64,000 bases of DNA from Kappaphycus alvarezii. Lineage: Eukaryota; Rhodophyta; Florideophyceae; Gigartinales; Solieriaceae. The notes beneath the pieces were generated by a model. It did not search any database, had not been told where the DNA came from, and saw only the letters and a program-made list of their open reading frames with translations. Shown piece by piece: positions 34,344 through 43,885 of this stretch. Each line of letters starts with the position of its first letter. Position 1 is the first letter of the stretch. The translations under genes and the position numbers were made by a program. The DNA lies in NCBI GenBank assembly GCA_002205965.3, contig NADL03000024.1, positions 682,001 through 746,000 of the forward strand. The letters are read 5' to 3'.

Positions 34344-35400
34344 ATGATCCCCAACAACCAACATATCGAACTGCGGTTCTCCGCCACCAACCTAGTCAAC
34401 AAAGACTTCTTCTCCCTCTCCGACCCATTTCTCGTCTGTCACACCGTCGTCGACGGCTACCTCATAGAAAAAGTCGGCCGCACTGAGACCGTCAAGGACG
34501 ATCTCAACCCGGTCTGGACCACGACCATATCCTTCACCCACACCCCCCGTTCCAAGCCTCCCGTTCTTCTCTGCGACATATTCGACCGCGACTCCCCACC
34601 GACCACAAACTCACCAAGCATGATTTCCTTGGTCGCGCCTTGGTCCCCCTGGACAAGGTCCTCGCCTCACCCGACCTCGCCGATACTCTTAAACTCCTCC
34701 CCGCCCCGCGCCTCCCCGTCAAACAGCTACACCAGTCCATAGCTTGTCCAATGTCATGCCTGATTCATCCTGGTTCGGACTGCCCCGTACCTGCTCCACA
34801 CTCTCCCGGACGAGGAGGATGATTATGTGCCCATGCCGGCTGCACCCGATTTAAGGAGGGCTACCATGAACTCTAGGGCTATGAAGGGCGTAAGAGGTAC
34901 ACTCACCGTCCATGCCGAGCTACTCAAGCCAAGTCATCATGAATGCAGGTCGTCTTTCGAGTGTCCAGTGCATTGTTGAAGGAAATCGCCGGCTTGCATC
35001 GCAAGGTCACCCAGTTTTACGAGCTACAGAGGGAGAGGTCCAACGCAAGTGGCACTCGTTTGGAGTTGCGTCTATCGTAGCAAGGATGGCGTCAATGTCA
35101 ATCGGACAACTATGTCGAGTTTAGTAAGATCGCCTTGGCCGAAGGCCAACTGCATAACATGGACCCTACAGACGCCTCAGATTGGTCTTTTACAAGAGAA
35201 ACACCCGCTCCAGCATGAGATGATTAGTTATTGCGTCATGACCATGGCCGATTTAATGCTAGCCGCGACCGATGAACGCAAGGCTATCATTCCTATGGAA
35301 GGCACTTACAGTGACGACACGGGCCTTGGGAATGTCATTGTCACGCGCGTGGAGAAGACCACCCCCACGCTGCTTTGTCACCGGCACACCAGATGAGATT
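34344..35400 (+). pseudogene. Copine-like C2-domain protein, broken and truncated
   Basis: It starts at ATG 34344. The first C2 domain is clear: IELRFSATNLVNKDFFSLSD with the Ca2+-binding SDPFLVC loop, VGRTETVKDDLNPVW, and LLCDIFDRDS. A one-base shift near 34600 then leads to KLTKHDFLGRALVPLDKVL. This matches the first C2 domain of copines, Ca2+-dependent phospholipid-binding proteins (an INPP4-type C2 is the alternative). A second module begins VRGTLTVHAELLKPS (about 34890), followed by scrambled frames to NYVEFSKIALAEGQLHNMDP, EMISYCVMTMADLMLAATDE and NVIVTRVEKTTPTLLC (to 35.4 kb). I could not match these to the second C2 or to the copine A-domain. The C-terminal A-domain is not visible downstream. 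The gene is probably dead or badly assembled. Confidence 0.6.
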
Positions 35401-35829
35401 CACGTCGACCTCAGAGGAGACCACTTTCTGCACCGCAGGTTCATTAGCTCCCTCAATGATTCCCCAAAGTACAGCAGGAAGCTTCGGCAGTCCCAAAGTT
35501 TATGACCCTGCATTAAGTATTTCCCCATTATTGAATAAGTTTAACAGTGTTATTAAGAAAACTGCTTCCGCTTGTCCAGCGTCTTGTCCACCTCACTTGT
35601 TCACAAAACTTGCCGCGCTTTTGTGTCTTCGTGTTTTACTGCCGGTTAGAGCCAGCTCACGATCTTTATTCGGTTTCCATCCATAGGCAACAATTTCACT
35701 TGCAAGCTACGAGCGAATTCTACCAATACTGATGGCATCCCAACAACAATCATTTCCTCATTGCACATCCTGCCACCGTCGAGTTAGAGAGTGCATGCTC
35801 TTAGGATCCCCTTCACCGTAGCCTCAATA
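35401..35829. other. No gene seen
   Basis: Possible 3' untranslated space between the convergent copine-like and SppA genes. Frames present are not protein-like. Confidence 0.4.
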
Positions 35830-37726
35830 ATCTCCCTGGCTTGCACCCCCATGCCAATACTACCAACTACAGGATTCATCATCCCTTCAATCATGATCCT
35901 GGTCAACGGCATGATGCCCTCCCGCAAAGTCCACATCCGCCAACGCTAAAGGTTCCCCAATCAACCGCCTCAATTCACCACTCTGCGCTTGTGCTCCCAT
36001 GAGACCAAGCCTTTGCGCCAAGCTCATCTGTTTCGCATCACCTCCAGTCGCACATTCTCTTCCTCCTTGATCCCTGCCTTTTCCTTTAGAATCTCAACAG
36101 CCCGCGCCATACCTCCCAAGTAATCCACCATCCCTCTCTCCTTGGCTTGCATCCGGTCCACACCCTTCCCTGCGCAACCTCATCCATCTCCTCAAACGTC
36201 TTACCCCTGCTCAAGCCGCCTTGCTGACAAAATTCGGTAAGCTGTGCTACACCGGCGCGGAAGTATTGGCCCTCCTCATCCGTAAACGGACGATCATCCA
36301 CCAGCAACTCCGCGTACTTGCTCCCAATGCTCACATTCTCTTTCGTATACCCCACCTTTTCGTAAAACTCCCCCAAACTCGGCTTTGCTGCCACCACTCC
36401 AACACTTCCAGTAATCGTCAATGGCTCGGCTATGATCTCACTCGCCATACTCAGATAGTAACCGCCGCTGGCAGCAACATCCGACATGCTTGCCAACAGC
36501 GGCTTTGTTTCCGCTAGCTTCGCAACTCTGACCAGACTATATCTGAAGCAAGCGCACTTCCCCCTGGCGAATCGCAGCGCAGCAAACACGCCACGTACTT
36601 TTTGTTCTCTCTCACCTTTCGAATCAGCTCCACCAGACTATCACTCCCAATCGTGCCGCCCATGACTGGATTACCCCATTCTTACCACCCGTAATCGCTC
36701 CAACAGCACGAATCACCGCAATAGTCTTCCGCCCCCGATTCCCATCACCTTTTCCGACCCTCTCAATACTTTCTCACATCTAAGCCTTTCAGCACCCCCT
36801 TGACATCCTCCTCCCTCTCCCATCTGCCCCTAAACCTCTTCTTCAACGCCTCCAACACTCCCCTTCATACGCCAACGCCGTGACCAGCCCACCCTTGACA
36901 TACTCTCCATATCCCAAGGACTTCTATCGACAAACGCCTCAATGCAGACCTTTCACCTGTGCGGCCTCACACACGCTGGTCATCCACACTTCATAAACTT
37001 CACCCAGCAGAGCCTGCAACACCTCCCGCTGAGCGCTGCTCATATCCTTCCTCATCAACTGATCACCAGCACTCTTATACTTTCCAATTCTCTCCACCTG
37101 AGGCTGAACGCCAACCTTGTCCAAACGCCTCCCACAAATGTCCCGCTACCGACAAACCCCCTCAACGCCAATCGCCCTCTGGGGAACATAAAGCGCATAC
37201 CCCATGGCCAGGAAAAACTCCTTTGGCCCGCCACCCTCCATGTACACAGTAATACCTTTACCGCTCGATCTGAACATCTCCAAATGCCTCCGATCTCAAA
37301 CACCTTGCCCCAACCACAGGCCAACCTGCCAATGGTCAAATGCAATGGGCGATCCTCGGATCATACGCTCCAACTCGCAAGGCGGTCAACAATGTGGGCA
37401 GGGTAAGCTGGGCGGGGCCGGAGAGGGCAACATGCGTGGGGCGTCATTTTCTGAGAGGGCCCATCGATGCGAGCTGTAAGAACGTACGTTTGGGCAACGA
37501 CCACGGAGACGGAAAAACAGACGGAATGAGACTTGAAGGCGACGGAAAAGGAAACCGGGGTGTAGGTCATGGAATGAGAAAGTGTGGAAAGAGGGGGAGG
37601 GTTGGGGAACTTGTCAGGGAGAGAAAAGGGGGTGGGGACAGAGGGGAGGAGGGGAGGGGGTCCGGGGTTGGAGTGGGGGTTCAGGGGTGGTGGCAGTAGG
37701 AGGGGGAGGTTGAATTGGGAAGACAT
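35830..37726 (-). pseudogene. sppA: SppA (protease IV) signal-peptide peptidase, frameshifted
   Basis: Serine/lysine protease of the S49 family that degrades cleaved signal peptides and membrane-protein fragments; algal and plant homologues often act in plastid membranes. In order down the minus strand: a Pro/Ser-rich N-terminus from ATG 37726, ALRVGAYDPRIAH (37.37 kb), LALRGFVGSGTFVGG (37.13 kb), DKVGVQPQVERIGKYKSAGD (37.1 kb, with the catalytic Lys), MRKDMSSAQREVLQALLGEV, VMGGTIGSDSLVELIRKV (36.65 kb), CDSPGGSALASD, then MSDVAASGGYYLSMASEII (36.47 kb, with the catalytic Ser), TGSVGVVAAKPSLGEFYEKV, FTDEEGQYFRAGVAQ and VAQGRVWTG. The C-terminus reaches about 35.83 kb. At least five one-base shifts break it, several in C-runs. 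Both catalytic residues are kept, which fits recent damage or assembly indels. Its upstream region has a CAGTA palindrome at 38227. Confidence 0.88.
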
Positions 37727-38682
37727 GACAAGGTTGCGGTGGTGGGTGCAAAGGTGAGTTATGGGGATAGGAAGGAGAGGGGTGAGGCAGGGCGCGGGGA
37801 AGACGGGGTAAAAGTAACGGAGTGGGGGTAGAAAGCGGGCATGATGATGAGAGATGGCACCGAGGCTGAGTCGGCGTGGTAGTGGCGGTTGTCAAATGGA
37901 GGCGGTCCTTGGGTGAGAGAGGATTGGCTGGAGGCTGGTGCTATGTTCCTGCACGAGAGACGATCGTGTTTAATTTTTTGGGGTTTTTCGGCGTCGCTGG
38001 TGATGTGAGCTGGCACTGCCGACGATGGCTTTGCATTGAAGTTGAAAGGGGGGACCTGTCGACTTGCAATGAGAAAGCACGATTGACGCCAATACACGGA
38101 GGTTGGGAAATCGAAGAGATCACTGCACGCACTTGGTTGGCTATCAACGAAACAGCGGATGTCGCATTGGTTGGTGCTGCCATAGACAACTTTGTGGAGG
38201 GTTTTAATTGATCCTGTTCTCATATCGTACAGTACTGTACAGTACATGTCCATAATAAATTACGACAAGTCTGATTCGCGTGTAAACCGTAAACATGTTT
38301 CGACAAAATGCTTCATCCTCCCGATTCAACTATGGTACCACCGGATTCTAATGCTACCAGCCTACCCTCCCTCGTCTCAGCAACCGCATTTCGCCATGCA
38401 CATTGCGCAGTTTCGCCGGCTACTTTACAAAAGTTGGATCCGTTCCCCACTCAACATGATTACTGCATACGGGAGGACACTTACGATTCGTCCTATGACA
38501 CTTGCCTCACGCTCTTTCCTTGTTTTTAAGCGGCAGCTCAGAGTAAGACCCGACGGACAAAGGCGCGTGGGTCAACGCCAACTCGTCAATCAATTCACGT
38601 ACACACTGCAACCGCGTTGCAAAATGGGACCCCCTCGCTGATATCCCACTTCCATGTCCCAGGTCCGTAATCGTTCCTGGTA
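37727..38682 (-). promoter_or_regulatory. Region upstream of SppA, with CAGTA palindrome
   Basis: GTACAGTACTGTAC at 38227-38240 is a perfect palindrome, extended by AGTAC. Low-complexity Pro/Ser frames on the minus strand (37895-37614, 38253-37759) could include the true N-terminus of SppA, but no transit peptide can be proven. No other gene was seen. Confidence 0.35.
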
Positions 38683-40263
38683 CTAACACATGCAATGGTG
38701 CAGCCCCATTATAACCGACACCATCATATTGAACAGAATGTCTTCGCAATTACCATACTTGTCCACAATGTCATGAATCCGTCTCGGCAGCAGATGCCAA
38801 TACAAGTACAAAAAGTACCGATGTGTGAACAACCCCTTTGTCAACACGACATTGTATCCATCATGAACCTTGGCCGAGTAGTAAGGACTCTCCATCATCC
38901 ATCTTCTCGGAAAATATCCCACCAACCGTCGTGTATGCCCTTTCCATATCTGGAATCCCCTCATCAACTGCTGTTCATTCACTTTCATATCATCATCGGC
39001 TACATACACACATTCCGTCAAATTTCCTGGTGCAAAGAAGCGATTATTCAACGAATCAACTTTGGGCTGCCACACCACCACCTTCAATCCCAACCCGGCT
39101 GCCAACGGCGGATCCCCAAACGGATCGTGCCACACCAACACAACTTGATTCACCACCTTAAAACTCGTGTAATGCCTCACCAATCCTTGCCAAGTCCCCC
39201 GATGATACGTACTCAACAACACCGTCAACCTTTTCTTATCCGACCAACCGCTGGGCTGCATCACTCCTTCCATTCTTCCACCCCTCTTCCCCCGCAATCA
39301 TATCCCGTTCCCTCGGCCACTTCGCACCACAGTCGAAATGCCTCTACACTCAAGCCTCCTCCCCCATTAACTCTCCACCAATTCCATGGCTTTACCTCCC
39401 CTTTGAAATGAATCACCATGGGCCTCAAGTCCACCCTTCTATACCACAGTGCATCCATATGCTCTTGCGGTACATTATACGTATCCCCTACTTCCGTCCA
39501 TGCCTCATCCGGCACCACTCTTCGAATCACGTCATCATCAGTTTCTACACCCCCGCAATATTCCTCTCTCAAAACTTCAAATACTTCCAATCCGGCACAA
39601 CTACCATAACACTCGTCTCAAACACCCTGTCATACTCTCCCGGAACTCCCCCAAATGGTGGCATATCCCATAATCCCTCCAGGCTTTTGAGCACCACTGT
39701 ATCGTATTCCAAAAACACCAGCTTGTCCACCTCTCCCAATCCAAACAACAACAGTTTTAAATATCCACACTCCACACCTCCACCGGCCCCTCCACAAAAT
39801 GCCCCACCCCCCTTCTCCCACCCAAAACACCTTTACCAAAGCCAATAAGCTCAATCTTGCCCTCACTTCCCTCCCGACGCCTCTTCCCGCCACTACTACC
39901 AACGGTTCACGATGCCCGTTTCGAAGCAACCCTCATGCAAAACGGATACTCCGGCCTCCATACCATCATCACATACAATTGTCGCAAACACCCGACCATG
40001 TCTTTTCAAATGCTCTGATACTCTTAATGATTCGAAACTCCCTGTCAAATGGGCATGTCCATTCCTGTCATCCTCTTCAGTGGATAATATAGAACGACCG
40101 GTGACAATTCGACGCGGCGTATGCGGGGCAACAGGTGTTGACGGAGATAGGGATGGCCATCAGACCCCTGGCGTTTCCAGGCTGCGAGTGCATGGACATG
40201 GGTGTAGAGCAGGTGAATCAGGAAGAGGAAAAGTGGAAGGAAGAATGGAGGTGGTGTCTGCAT
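38683..40263 (-). pseudogene. GT8-GT64 double glycosyltransferase, frameshifted
   Basis: The likely start is ATG 40263, giving MQTPPPFFLPLFLFLIHLLY, a signal peptide or signal anchor for the secretory pathway. A GT8 (glycogenin-like) domain follows across several frames: FATIVCDDGMEAGVSVL (40.0 kb), PLVVVAGRGVGREVRARLSL, CGYLKLLLFGLGEVDKLVFL, then EYDTVVLKSLEGLWDMPPFG (its D-x-D site has Glu first), and VIHFKGEVKPWNWW near 39.4 kb, the GT8 'HF.G..KPW' motif. It is followed at once by a GT64 (exostosin-like) domain, 39297-38683: KRLTVLLSTYHRGTWQGLV, VDSLNNRFFAPG, CVYVADDDMKVNE with the DDD metal site, LVGYFPRRWMME, YNVVLTKGLFTHRYFLYLY and YGNCEDILFNMMVS. The two domain frames overlap by 37 bases, so one fused protein is likely. 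At least four shifts interrupt the GT8 part; the GT64 part is intact. Confidence 0.83.
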
Positions 40264-40804
40264 TGGTGATTCGTGGGATATGGTCTTTGGACATGGTAAG
40301 AAGAGAGAAAGGGAAACGGCAAAAAGAATAGCGCGGAGCGGACTGATCGAGGGTGCCACTTTTTAGGCTAAAGCCAGAGATGGATGAGGATGTGGCGTTG
40401 AGAGCGAACGGCGTTGGCGCGCATTTCGGGGAGGGACAGGGGAGAGGACAATTGATCTGGCCTGTTGACCTGGCCTTGCCCTATCACGGATGCATCGGCT
40501 TTTGCCCAAAATGCCAGAGGGCCGACCATGTGCAGTACAGGTACAATACAGTACAGTAAACTGTACAAAGTACAGTATTGCAATAATTCCGTGTCAATAC
40601 GTGCACACGTATTACACGACATATTATAATACTGAACTTGATAATTTACAGTACTGTATGGAATCAAGTGTAAAGCGTCAAACTCATTAACACCCGTACA
40701 CTAATGACAGCTTGATCCTACCCGCCCATTCTCAACAGCTACATCGAAACGACTTTTACCCACCTCAGCACCATGCACTAAATCCTCACCATCTCTCCGC
40801 CATC
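40264..40804. promoter_or_regulatory. Divergent promoter region with CAGTA repeats
   Basis: About 540 bases between the glycosyltransferase (-) and SYF1 (+). It contains TACAATACAGTACAGTAAAC near 40540, AAAGTACAGTATTGC near 40567 and TTACAGTACTGTATGG near 40647. No TATA box or known factor site was identified. Confidence 0.5.
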
Positions 40805-43701
40805 ATGGCTCGTACCCCCGAAATCCTAATTCACGAGGAACAAGTCACACGCAACCCCTATCACCTAAGACCTTGGCTCTCTTACCTCTCCCATCTCTCC
40901 ACCCCACCCATCCCACTTTGTTCCACATCTATGAACGAGCCGTCGCTGCCCTACCTGGCAGTTACAAACTCTGGCGTCAGTACTCCGCCGCTTTCCGAAA
41001 ACTCGCCCTGTCTCATCATCCTCTACATCCGAGTCGTAACGCCTCTCTAAATGTCAGTCTCAGAGCAGCGCGTGCATTACGAGTGAGTCCTGTCTTATGG
41101 AGTGAGGTCGTGGCCGACTTGCTACGGGAGGGAAGGTTTGGGAGGGCGAGGCAAGTCGCAAATGATGCATTGAGGTTGTTGCCACCCCTGCAACACCATT
41201 TTGTGTGGGATGTCTTACTGGAAGGTGCCGTGTCCGCGGAGAGTGCGCCAGTGGAAATGGCCGTGTGTTTATTGAGGCGTTACTCCAAGTATCGACCAGG
41301 GGGAATAGAAAGACTGTTTGCGTGTTTGGTAAAGGCAGAGAGGTGGGATGAGGCTGTTGTTGAAATGGTTGCTGCCTTGCGCGATCCTGATTGGCAACCC
41401 GAGGGGGAAAAGACAAGGGAGATGTTGTGGATGGAGGTGGCAAGGGTTGCGGCTGCGAATCCGAGGGATATTGGTACTGTCGATGTCGCTGCGTTGTTGA
41501 AGGGGGCTATTCGGGCGGCTGTTACAGACGTCGGTGAGTTATGGGTCGTATTGGGTGAATATTTTATTCGCAAGGGCTTGTTTGAAGAGGCAAGGAATGT
41601 GTATGAGGAGGCTATGGGCCAAGTGAAGGCCGTCAGAGATTTTGCTCTGGTCTTTGAGGCCTATGCAAAGTTTGAGGAAGGACTTGTCAGTGCGGCGATG
41701 GAAGATGTAGAGGTTGTGCAGGAGGAAGGCGGGGGAGAAGGAGAGCTGAAGCAAGTCAAAGACATGGTCGAGCTATTGATTGCCAGGTTGGAGTATTTGA
41801 CCGATAGGCGACCCATGTTGTTGTCTGATGTGTGGTTGCGACAAAACCCACACAATGTGCATGAATGGCATAAGAGGGCGAGGCTGTTCAAGCAAGCAAA
41901 AGATCCTGCGAGGGTTGTCGATACCTATACAAAGGCGGTGCAGACCGTGAATCCGAAACGGGCGACCACTGGACGACCACATACTCTGTGGCTAGCGTTT
42001 GCGAGATATTACGAGGATGCAAAGGATCTTACGTCTGCGAGGCGAGTGTTGGATAAAGCAGTGTCCGATCCAGAAGGATTTCGGAGTGCAGAGGATCTCG
42101 CTGCAATTTGGTGTGAATACGCGGAAATGGAGTTGCGTTGCACAACACCTGAGGCCGCACGAAATGTTTTAAAGAGAGCAGTCCAACAGCCTGACAAGCT
42201 GAGAGATAAGGAAGTGAAGAAACGCCATGGTCAGACAGGAAGCAATGTTGAAGCCGCTCTGGGCATCGGGGCTGGGAATGTGCACATAAGCCATGAATAC
42301 GACAACTCAAGCCCGGCTTGGTACGCATACAAGTCAATGCGAGTGTGGCACTTTCTACTCGACGTCACCCAATCCATTGGAAGCGCGGAAGAAGTGATAG
42401 AGTTGCACCATCGTATGTTTGAGTTGCGGATTGCGTCGCCGCAAACTATTTTAAGTGGCGCGATGTATCTTGAGTCGAAGCGCTTGTTTGAGCAGGCGTT
42501 CAGACTCTATGACAAGGGGACTTCCGTGCTTTCGTGGCCATCGGCGTTGCGTGTATGGGTCGTGTACCTCACGCGATTTGTTCAGCGGTACGGAGGTAGT
42601 AAACTCGAACGTGCAAGAGATCTGTTCGAGGAGGCTATCCGATCGGCGCCGCCTACACGTAGGGGAGGGCATGAGTATGCCCATCCGCAAATTGGGCTGC
42701 TATTTCTGATGTATGCCGATGTAGAAGAGAATCATAGTTTGGCTCGTCATGCCCTAGCCATATTGTCACGTGCAGTCAAGGCAGTGAGGGAGGAGGGCCG
42801 TGCGAATATGTACCGTGTATACATCGTTAAAATGGCATCTTTGTTCGGAGTCACTAAAACGAGGGCTATATATGAAGAGGCTTTGGGTGCTTTATCGAAA
42901 CCTGAGGAGGTGCTGGAGTTTGCCGAACGGTATGCGGGTATGGAGACAAGACTGGGAGAATTAGAACGGGCGAGAGGAATATATAAACATGCATGCGAGA
43001 TCGCAGATCCGAGACGGAAAGGAATGTTTGAGATGTTTTGGAGCTCATGGAGTGAATTCGAGTTGGAATACGGAACAGAAGATACCTTCCGCGATATGCT
43101 GAGGGAGAAGAAGATGGTTCAGCTCAACCATCGCGGGCCGCTGGTAGAGGACGATTTTGATGAGAACAGAGAAGGGAAGGGGATTCGGTACATGGTTAGA
43201 GATACGGAAGTTTTAAATGGCGGTGGAAGCGAGCGGCGAAATGGAGAGAAGTCAGGGGTGCAAAGAAAAGAAAAGGACGGTCAACCTTGCACAGATTTCT
43301 CCAGTGAGGAGAAAGACGGAAAGGAGGATGGAGCCTCTGGTAGCAATAGCGGAAATGGCCCAAGCGCAGGACCTCCAGAGAGTCTCGTGGATCAGGGTAA
43401 TGAAAAAACATTCGATCCGGACACAAGGCGAGAGATTGAATCGGGGAGCCCGCGAAAGTCAACTAGGGGCAACCCAAGTGGCAAGATGAAGATTGTCCAA
43501 AAAGAGCTGCCGGAGGCGTTGCGCAAGTTGGTTGGTAAAGCGCACGAGCACGCGGCAAAGAAGCGGAAACACGGAAACGGTTACGATGACATAGAGGGTG
43601 GGCCCCGAGAAAAGGACGTCGACGGACGGCACGGAGATAAAGTAGAGCGACCAATGGGTGCGTTGGAAAGAATAAAACGGAGCAAGCTGAACACAACTTG
43701 A
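40805..43701 (+). CDS. SYF1: Pre-mRNA splicing factor SYF1/XAB2 (HAT-repeat protein)
   Basis: A component of the Prp19-associated (NineTeen) complex that works in the nucleus in pre-mRNA splicing; its human homologue XAB2 also acts in transcription-coupled repair. The protein is built almost entirely of HAT helical repeats. Start ATG 40805 gives ILIHEEQVTRNPYHLRPWLS, the typical SYF1 N-terminus. A one-base shift in the C-rich stretch about 40890-40920 moves to the 930-codon frame beginning TLFHIYERAVAALPGSYKLW. Recognisable later repeats include WLAFARYYEDAKDLTSARRV and AEMELRCTTPEAARNVLKRA. YAHPQIGLLFLMYADVEENH and FWSSWSEFELEYGTEDTFRD match the SYF1 C-terminal repeats closely. The last 170 residues are Lys/Glu/Gly-rich and probably disordered, with basic KKRKHGNG and IKRSK near the end. 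Length (about 965 aa) is close to the family's. The single shift may be an assembly error. Confidence 0.93.
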
Positions 43702-43885
43702 GCTGAAGCGGCCGCTACAACTTGAAAAGGCGTACGAGCTGAACCTTAAACATCCTGCTGATAGAAAGCTCAAGGAAAGAGTTGATAAAGCTGAACGAAT
43801 ATACTTTGGCGCGACAGTCTCAACTTTACATTTAGATTCAAGTGGAATTCCGTCATTAGAGCATACCGCTACGCAAGTTGAATAG
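43691..43885 (+). other. 64-codon unexplained frame just after SYF1
   Basis: In the frame one base off from SYF1, without ATG, the DNA reads KRPLQLEKAYELNLKHPADR, then KLKERVDKAERIYFGAT, to TAG at 43883. It looks like helical protein. It could be a displaced gene fragment or chance. Confidence 0.25.

Noticed and set aside
40045..40359. Glycosyltransferase start at 40359
   Set aside because: That codon is GTG; ATG 40263 gives a clean signal sequence.
40873..40875. Start of SYF1 at the first codon of the long frame
   Set aside because: That codon is TTG; the family's N-terminus is encoded in another frame from ATG 40805.
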